Shown here in pieces: positions 56,521 to 64,000 of a DNA stretch of 64,000 nucleotides (the stretch's first letter is position 1; every line of letters starts with the position of its first letter). The notes beneath the pieces were generated by a model that worked only from the letters and a program-made list of their open reading frames with translations, searched no databases and was not told the DNA's origin. The translations under genes were made by a program, and so were the position numbers. The stretch comes from Uranotaenia lowii. Taxonomy: Eukaryota > Arthropoda > Insecta > Diptera > Culicidae. The stretch spans positions 95,903,617 through 95,967,616 of the forward strand of contig NC_073691.1 of assembly GCF_029784155.1 (NCBI RefSeq). The letters run 5' to 3'.

Positions 56521-58603
56521 TCTTTGATTTAAAACCATTCGATTGATATAGAACACAAGAAATAGAACATTACAGGCAAAGTGCTCATATATCTTAAAAA
56601 AAGACTTTTTTCACACTAGATGAAGATATTTTAATTCGACTATTGATTGAAAAAGTACCTTTAAAGAATATTTCGGGGCCGATATAAGTGCTGTACGGAC
56701 AATGTTTTGACCGACTGTATATTGGAGGCAGAGAATCCAGACAAGATTCACTCGCGCACCAATGAAGAACCATTCCATTGCAAAGGCTAGTTCAAACACT
56801 CAGATCAGTGCCTAACAGTGGAAACAAATGGTTGCAATAGGTGTTTTGCCGTCTAGTCTTAGAAATAAAAAAACATCAATGAAAACAAAAAAAAACCAAA
56901 AAAAACAAACTCACACAAAATGTACAAGCAGACAATTCTAGCAGGAACCGACTAAAATAAGCAAATTGCAACATATCGATCCATAAGTTATATACAACAA
57001 CAAATTACAAAAGTAAAAAACAATGTAAGAAATCTGTTCTGTGGGAATCAATATCGAGTTACGGTGTAGGCATCAATAAATAAATTACTAGCGATAGTTA
57101 TTAGTAGTTATCTGAAGTAAGAAAAATTCATAAGCATCTGTAGTAGTTTGTATTGGCAAAAATAATACTACTAAAATAACACAAAACGCTTACCACCAAA
57201 GGATAAACCAAAAACAAGGAATGAAGTATCTCTTCGCGTTAGAACGTATTAATAAAAAAAAAAAAACCTTTTGACTGGAATCTGTCCCTTAAAATTATTA
57301 GCATCGGATGAGTTAAACCAACTCAACGAGCGCCCAGTATATCGCTATGTACGATCGTAATCATGTAGAGATTGTTAATATCCAAATATAATCCAAAAGA
57401 ATAAAAAAAAAGTAGACAAGCCGAGCCTTTTCATCTGATAGCAGTTTTTTCTATTGGTTTATCTAACATGTTTGAATAAAAGAAAAACACCGACCTTTTG
57501 TAAGCACATTTTATACAAGAAGCAAACTATTATCCTAATATTCGATACATTTTCAAATCCCAAGAAAAGTTTTTGATAAACTCATATTTTCAAGCAACAA
57601 CATTAAAAAACAAAACAGAATATTACAACAAGTAAATCTGCAAACAAGCAAAAAAAAACTGGTAGTCTAAGGTATACTCGAGGAAGAAAGCAAAACCATA
57701 TAGTTTAGAAATCTAGTGTATGTATCTAGATGATCAGCTGGTCTGATAATACAAATAGTAGAAAACCTGCTACGGCCGAGGAACAACTTGTACTACAACA
57801 TACTCATATGTTAGTCGTTGTGGTCATGGTTTAAAGGTAGAAATATTACCTCCAGTTTGTAGAGAATTGCCGGTATTAAGGTAAGATGTGTTGTAGGCAT
57901 ATTTAATCTCGTTTAAATTTTCTATTGGTTCGCTGAGCCCTTGAGTTCGACTTTTTGTTTTTGACTGTAGTACGTGTAGTGCAGATGTACGCTTCTTTTA
58001 TGAGCAGTAGAGGCCAAAAAGATGGGCTTGGCAGATCATTAGTGATACAGGTGATTAGGTGTTGCAAGCAAACAAACAAACAATCCACACACGCTTCGGG
58101 TTCGATATGGGATTAGAGCGCCGGACGGAATTATATCGAAGTTACAGTGATTAGAAAGTTTAAGTCTTCGTTATACGGAAAGAAAAGAAATCATTAAAGA
58201 TTGTGATGTTTTTATCTATATTGAACTATTTTTTAAAGCTTGTTTAACGTAAAAAACGATTGTGAATTGTTACTGTGTATTATTGAACGGCAAAGAGAAT
58301 TGAACTAGCTAATCGCACGAGTAAATTGAGATAACATTGTTCGCAAAATTATCTGGGCTGATGTGTCCAGCAAATGAATTTTCGTTTAAATTACATGTTA
58401 TTTAATTCTTTATTTGATAAAAGTTTTAAAATAATTATCAAACAAAATTCATTGTATGTGAATTAAAAAAAAAACATTTCATTCAGAAAGTCTAGTAAAC
58501 TTTTTTTTTGTAAATTTGTATTATTAGATATTAATAAATAATCTGTGAAAGGTATACATCAGTTATAGAAATATCTCCAAAACCTCTGCTGAAAGAAGGA
58601 AAA
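56521..58603 (+). other. AT-rich unique region
   Basis: There is no transposon or coding signature. The sequence is A-rich with many AAAACAA strings, resembling long insect 3' UTR or intergenic DNA. It could be part of a long Ace 3' UTR displaced by insertions, but nothing proves this. Confidence 0.35.
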
Positions 58604-58650
58604 ATGAACGACTGCGATAACAATCCATGCACTTTGTTCGACGTCATTCA
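58604..58650 (+). CDS. Candidate first coding exon of a downstream gene
   Basis: ATG at 58604 in a good context (GAAAAATGAAC) opens MNDCDNNPCTLFDVI and then two bases before a strong donor GTAAGT at 58651. Balanced codon use stands out from the AT-rich surroundings. No second exon was recognised within the window and I do not recognise the protein. Confidence 0.25.
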
Positions 58651-59159
58651 GTAAGTTTCATTTTGCATACAATTTTCTGTAAGGTATGTTTTTTTTCAAT
58701 TCGGGCAAAGATATGCGCTTCAACTACTTTAAATAATGACAATACTCTTTTTGCAAATTGACACTCTCACAAATCCAAATTCGTTTTCCATCGAAAAATT
58801 CAAAGAAGTGTAGCTTTGAAGACTTACATTTCATTTGATGATTATAAAATCTTCCTATATCTATTGAAGCGAAACCATTCGTCACTATTTTCTCATTTTT
58901 TTCCGTTTTGATTTTTTGGCACGGATCATGGGTGTTCCATAAAGCCAATGGTGTTGACTATTTTCTCCAATGGATTTAAGCACTACCATTGACATTTCTT
59001 CGGATAAAAGCGGGAGTAAAGGTGATTAGTAAAAAAGGGATTGTTAAAAGCAAGTAAATATTGGCTAAGCAACGCGCTGGGTGACGTTCAAAATAGTGAA
59101 AGCATTAAAAGAATGCATTTTTGTGAATCACGGTACTCAAATTTTACAGATTTATACAA
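58651..59159 (+). other. AT-rich DNA after candidate exon
   Basis: No feature was recognised. If the candidate exon is real this would be its intron. Confidence 0.35.
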
Positions 59160-60960
59160 AAACAGGTCATTGTGAGCAGTGCTGCAAATTTTCAGTGTCA
59201 GTGAGAAATTATCAGCTGACTTTATTGCAGTGTATCGGTCAGTTCAATTCCAACTAGATTCATACGAGAATGAACTGAAAGCTCAGTCCTGAAAGCTCCC
59301 TGCACACTCATTCACCAATCGGCAACATCGGTGCTTAGTATACTTTCAGGCTCTTTGCAGGTTCATGAGGTTATCCAATCTACATTTTCAGTTTCATGCG
59401 AACATTGCTGAAAGTGAAAAAAGCTTCCTTCTATTATCATTAAGTTTAGTTGAATGGTGACAAAGATTGTTCGACTCGCTAGACATGCGCAAATTTCAGA
59501 ATTACTGCTGAGATCGCTATTTTTGAAGGATTCTGATAAAAAATACGTCTGTTTCAAATGGTGTGAAGAGGTGGGAAGGTTTAGAAATGAGTGTTCGGGT
59601 TGGCGAGACGAACGCTGGCGAGGGAGCGTGTAGACGAATGTGGGGGACAAAATTATGACAAAAAGTTGGCAATAAAATGACAAAACATGACAAATGTGGT
59701 AAAAGTATGACAAAATTAAGACAAAAAAAAATCTGACAAATAGGAATGAAATTTACAATACAATGGAAAAATAGTTAGTAAATACTAACACAACTCTGTC
59801 GAAAATATGACAAATCTGATTAAAATGTGACAATATTTTAACAAAAATATGACAAAAAAGACAAAATCATGGCAAAAAAAAAAATTACAAATGTCGTAAA
59901 CAATTGACAAAAATATGACAAATATAATAAAATTATGACAAGCGTGGTAAAAATATGTCAATAAATTGACAAAATCATGACATGAAATTGTGAAGTCAGA
60001 CAAATTTATATATTTGAAAATTTGATATCAAAAGAACAAAAATACGACTATGTCGTCAAACTATGTAAAAATTTGACAAAATGATTAAATATTACAAATC
60101 TTCCAGATTGTTGTCATTTTTTAACCACATAAATAATTTTATTGTCAATTTTTTGTGATAATTTTGTTTCAATAATAAGATTTATGTCATAATGTTGTCT
60201 TATTTTCATCACATAACACATGTTTTTGACAAAGTTTTCTCGAAGTTAAATCATTTTATTGTTAAATTTATGTCGTTTTTGTCAGACTTTGTCATAATTT
60301 TATAATTTCGTTGTCATGTTTTGACATTGTATTGTAAATAATTTGCTTCATTTTTGTGTTATTTTTCATATTTTTATCACATTTGTCACATTTTTGTCTC
60401 ATTTGTCGGATTTTTGTCTTATTTTTGTTATGTTTTGTCATTTTATTGTAAATTTTTTATCATATTTATGACATAATTGTTTGACTGATGTCATTTTATT
60501 GTCAAATTTTAGTCATATTTGTCAGATTTTTCTCATACTTTTGTCAAAATTTTATCATGTTTTCAACATATTTATCACATTGTGTAATAAGTTTGTCATT
60601 TTTTGACCTCATTTTATCGTATTTTTGTCATTATTAATTACCATACATTCAATTTTTTTTATATACATCCATCCTCTTGTCCCCCTTCATGTAAACGTAT
60701 AGTCTCAGCGATTTTCAATTCGCGTTTTCTTTTTGAATCCCAATTCATAATTTGCAAAAATGGCAAAAACAAATGCTTACTGAAATTATCAGCAACTTTC
60801 GCTGACACTGATTGAATGCTTAAGCTGCAGTCACTGATCAAAAACAGAAAGTGACAGAAATGCCCAAGCGAAAGACGCTTTCGTAGCTTTCGAGTGAAAC
60901 AAGTTAGTTCGGGTTTACGAGTGAGCTTTCTACTGACTGATAGACACACTCACACAGCTT
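59160..60960. mobile_element. Foldback-like element with TGACAAA arms
   Basis: The left half (about 59640-60110) is filled with degenerate ATGACAAAA-like units, and the right half (about 60115-60640) with their complement TTTTGTCAT. Outer segments pair too: GTAGACGAATGTGGGGGACA (59629-59648) against the complement of 60675-60705, and the TTTCAGTGTCAGTGAGAAAT region near 59190 against 60780-60810. There is no coding capacity. It resembles a foldback element or large MITE. Confidence 0.55.
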
Positions 60961-61009
60961 TCTGTAGGCACGTGGATGACCTAGCCGATCAGAAACTTTT
61001 ATAAGCCCG

Positions 61010-61190
61010 TTCAACAGCCAATTGAAATCGGTTTCAATCGATTTCGATTGGTAAATTGTTGTTCACTCAGCCAATGTTGTGATCGAAACTAATCCAATTG
61101 ACGTTCAATGAAGCCAATCGAAGTCGATCGAAACCAATCGAAATCGATCAAGCTCGAGAGCAGGATTCGTTTCTATCGGTTTCTATTACA
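61010..61190. repeat. GTTCAA/ATCGAAAC palindromic repeat
   Basis: The stretch CCCGTTCAACAGCCAATTGA to CAGGATTCGTTTCTATCGG repeats ATTGAAATCGATT-type palindromes. Relatives lie at 36390-36458, 43053-43160, 45930-45990 and 63060-63175. Confidence 0.6.
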
Positions 61191-61299
61191 CTAACACAAA
61201 TGCAGTTGTTTTCTGTCAAAAACAGCTGATTTGGTTTGTTGTGAAAAAAATATTAGAAGAAATGAAAGCGGTGTCATTCGGTGCGGTGTTTTCTGTCGT

Positions 61300-61530
61300 G
61301 TGCTGAGTCGGTGGTGCAGTGCTAGTCGTGCGGAGTCAGTGGTGCTGGTCGGCGGTGCTGGGTCGGTGGTGCTTGGTCGGTGGTGCTGTGCCAGTCATCC
61401 CGAATCGGTATTGCTGTGCCAGGTATTTCGAGTCGGTGGTGCTGTGCTAGTCGTGCTGGTCGGTGGTGCTGGGTCTGTGGTGCTGTGCCAGGCATGCTGA
61501 GTCGGTGTTGCAGTGCCAGCAGTAGTGCTG
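61300..61530. repeat. GC-rich GTCGGTGGTGCTG minisatellite
   Basis: About ten imperfect units built on GTCGGTGGTGCTG, TGCCAGTC and TGCTGAGTCGG. It is by far the most GC-rich patch of the region. An accompanying open stretch is repetitive and probably not a gene. Confidence 0.75.
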
Positions 61531-61639
61531 GAGTATAAAAAAGGTAAAATTTACCGAGTAACTGGGGTAATTTTTTTCACCCCTTATTCGAGGTAAATTA
61601 TAAAAAAGGTAATGTAAATAAATGTACATATTTAATGTT

Positions 61640-63059
61640 TGCTTAGTTCTATCAATGGAATAATATCAAATCATAAATAAAAATACTTAATTCATGCAAA
61701 TACTGATTTTTATTAATTCATACTTCAAAAATCGTGTTTAACAGTATAATAAGCTTTTTGTTGAAATTATTATTGTTTTTATCTATAAGTTTGCTTCATA
61801 AATCAAAACTTGTCGTTACAAATTCTGGACATCAAACAGCTAATTTAAGTAAAAGAAGTACAATTTGTCAAATACGATGGGTTGCTTCCGGGATGCCGAA
61901 AAAGACGAAACCTTTTAAAGGAACCGGCCTCATCGGATCACTGCTGTCACCATCATTAACCATTGCCGTTTTCTCATTCAAATATCAAAATCAGCCCGGT
62001 CCAATCATCGCAAATGCCTGGCTCAAATCAATTCTGTCTCTTTTAAATCTAGAAGTAGAAGAAAAAAATGTTTAGAAACAAGCTACGCTATATACAACCA
62101 GAGTTAAAATTATGTCCGCGCTTTAAAAATATTTGAAGGACGAGCAGAGTGCCTCAAGCTTCTACAAAAAAATTAGCCGTCGGCAATCCTGGGTAGGAAA
62201 CTACGACGTGTAGGAATCATTTCAGAATATTAATTTTAATAACTTACCTCAAAAGAAAATAAATAGTATCCTCGCAGCCACAGCGAAGACTTCCAAAACA
62301 TGAACCCGATTTTAAGCGCAACCTTCCTTTCCCAGGGCAAGTGAAATTTTCCGTTATGATGCAGCTGATCACCGTTTTCTTCGCTGGAATGTTCCTTCCA
62401 TTGCTTCCTTCACGGCCGGTCCCTCCGTAATCTTTTCCATTACTATGACTGCCGAATGGGTGAACACTGTGCAGATTATCTTTTGTTACATCATTTGCAG
62501 CATTATAACACTTCCGAACAGCTGCAACCTGTTTCGACCGGAATGAATTCCAGACTATCAGGATTTCACCTTTTTCATTGTCGTAAATCTGTAATGTTTT
62601 TAGAAACTTTGACCTTGCTCGAGCCAAAAGAAAATTAATCCAAATTGGATAGCTTACCGCACAATAGAAATTCGTTTCTCGCCATTCATTTCCGAGCCAA
62701 GAATCGGATTCACCGTAACCGGCCGATCATTCTATCTCCGGTCAAATTTCCTTGTGACGATGCTTCTCGATGATACCCTATTTCCTCTTGGTCTCGGTCA
62801 CATCCTCCGGAAAAATTATAATGGAAAAGTGACCAAAAGTATCCGTGCTGACCGCGGGTCATGGGATAAATGAAAACAATTCCTGCTGCAGATCAAACCT
62901 TGCTTGCAACGTAGGCAACTGAATTAAAGAAAAAAAACCGCACCACGAATGTACCTTTCATTGAGCTCAATTCAGGTAAACTTCACCTAGCTAGATTATG
63001 ATTATGAAAAGTGCACAGCTGAATAAAAAATGACAACAAACACAGTGCGTTAGTATTAG
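61640..63059. other. Unresolved region with short open stretches
   Basis: There are open stretches on + (61734-62075) and - (62627-62244). On the minus strand VNPILGSEMNGEKRISIVR precedes a GTAAGC donor-like site near 62660. Codon use looks less random than in neighbours, so a decayed gene or exons of an unseen one are possible. No family is recognised. Confidence 0.25.
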
Positions 63060-63175
63060 TGGGTGGCTGTTCATTCAACAGCCTGATAGAAATCGATCGA
63101 AGTCAATTGGAAAAACAGCTGATCAGTTGTCAATCCATTTCAATTGATTTCGATTGAGTTCTGTTGAACACACCT
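63060..63175. repeat. Short inverted copy of GTTCAA repeat
   Basis: It begins near GTTCATTCAACAGCCTGATA and ends GAGTTCTGTTGAACACACC; the ends are inverted (TTCAACAG / CTGTTGAA). It is the same family as 61010-61190. Confidence 0.6.
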
Positions 63176-64000
63176 TATATTTGTTGACCTTTCTATTCCG
63201 TTCATTTCAGATGAAGCTTTTTACACTGATAGAAAATCACAGTCAGTATCATTCGTACTTGAAGATAATTTGCAGCACTGATTGTGAGTGAGGTGAACCA
63301 AAATGGCAGTTTGAAAATTAATATATGGGTAGAAAAAAATCCTTACCAGTTTTTTTCTATAGCGTTTTTTACAAACGCTTTTCAAAGCAACTTTTGGAAT
63401 CATTGGATTTTAAACCCAGTTTAGGCAAATATGCACCAAAACATTGGATCAAATCGACTCAGTAACAACTGATAACAACACAATGTTCACAGTGAAATAA
63501 ATTCTATTATTATTTTTTTCCAGGAAAAAATGAAAAAAAATTACAAGCTTATATACTCATGAAAACATGTGGTTTGTTTTCTCAATGGAAAAAAAAAGAA
63601 AAACTATTGAATTTTTGGCTTCATTTTTCACTGGGTCGGTTTCAACCAAATTTTATGACGACAAATTTATGAACCGATTCGATTTTCAGTGCACGTTTTT
63701 CACTTGAACCCGATCGAAAGTTGTAATTATTATACATTCTTCAAATGATAATTTAGGACTAAGCAAAGAAGAAGATCGATATAACATTTAGATAATTCAT
63801 GGAAAACTGTATTCATGGAAAACTGCACTCCAAAATTTAAAATAAAACACGTGGTTTTGTTTACAACATCTTACCGAACAGCGCATTGAGAGGAGGACGA
63901 TTTGTCAAAAAAATTATGAGGGCATTTTGAACGGAAATTCAAAATTTAATAAATCTTTACTTTAACAAGAAACAACAATTTACCGGCGTTTTTATTATCT
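63176..64000. other. AT-rich right end
   Basis: I see no gene or repeat structure up to the window end. Confidence 0.4.

Noticed and set aside
61231..61500. A Cys/Val/Gly-rich open frame
   Set aside because: It is the translation of the GTCGGTGGTGCTG minisatellite.

Overview
The window comes from a dipteran insect, most probably a culicine mosquito. Its one recognisable host gene is an acetylcholinesterase of the Drosophila Ace / mosquito ace-2 type. The introns are very large and full of mosquito-style repeats: DD37E mariners, TA-flanked MITEs, Jockey, RTE and L1/Tx1-like LINEs, a tRNA-like SINE and solo LTRs. The species cannot be fixed from the sequence alone.

Layout. The Ace gene lies on the + strand. 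Nine coding exons (3305-3452, 3535-3775, 3861-4144, 4289-4496, 21236-21378, 28171-28323, 28400-28563, 28629-28804, 47031-47146) join in frame with GT/AG borders. They give 543 whole residues plus a stop. The N-terminal exon(s), with the signal peptide, lie left of position 1. All three catalytic residues and a GPI-type C-terminus are visible. Introns of 16.7, 6.8 and 18.2 kb carry almost everything else.

1-3304 is intron with a dead DD37E mariner and a ~118-bp tandem repeat. 4497-21235 is intron with two huge 9-bp satellites (4.9-11.5 kb and 18.4-20.1 kb), three MITEs and a hAT transposase relic fused to a truncated mariner. 21379-28170 is intron with a 13-bp minisatellite split by a near-full-length LINE. 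28805-47030 is intron with a five-deep transposon nest (36.4-43.1 kb), two retroposons with 26-27 bp target duplications, an RTE fragment, and a decayed transposase broken by a MITE.

Downstream of the Ace stop codon there is a putative 3' UTR. It is followed by a minus-strand DD37E element containing a SINE and a solo LTR, a minus-strand Jockey LINE containing a second solo LTR, AT-rich unique DNA, and a large foldback region of TGACAAA motifs. The last ~3 kb has no gene I can name; a 47-nt candidate first exon at 58604-58650 is the only hint of a neighbouring gene.

Functionally, the window is one neuronal enzyme gene whose transcript must be spliced across about 40 kb of layered mobile DNA. 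The transposon coding regions all look dead. Their order of insertion can be read from intact target-site duplications.
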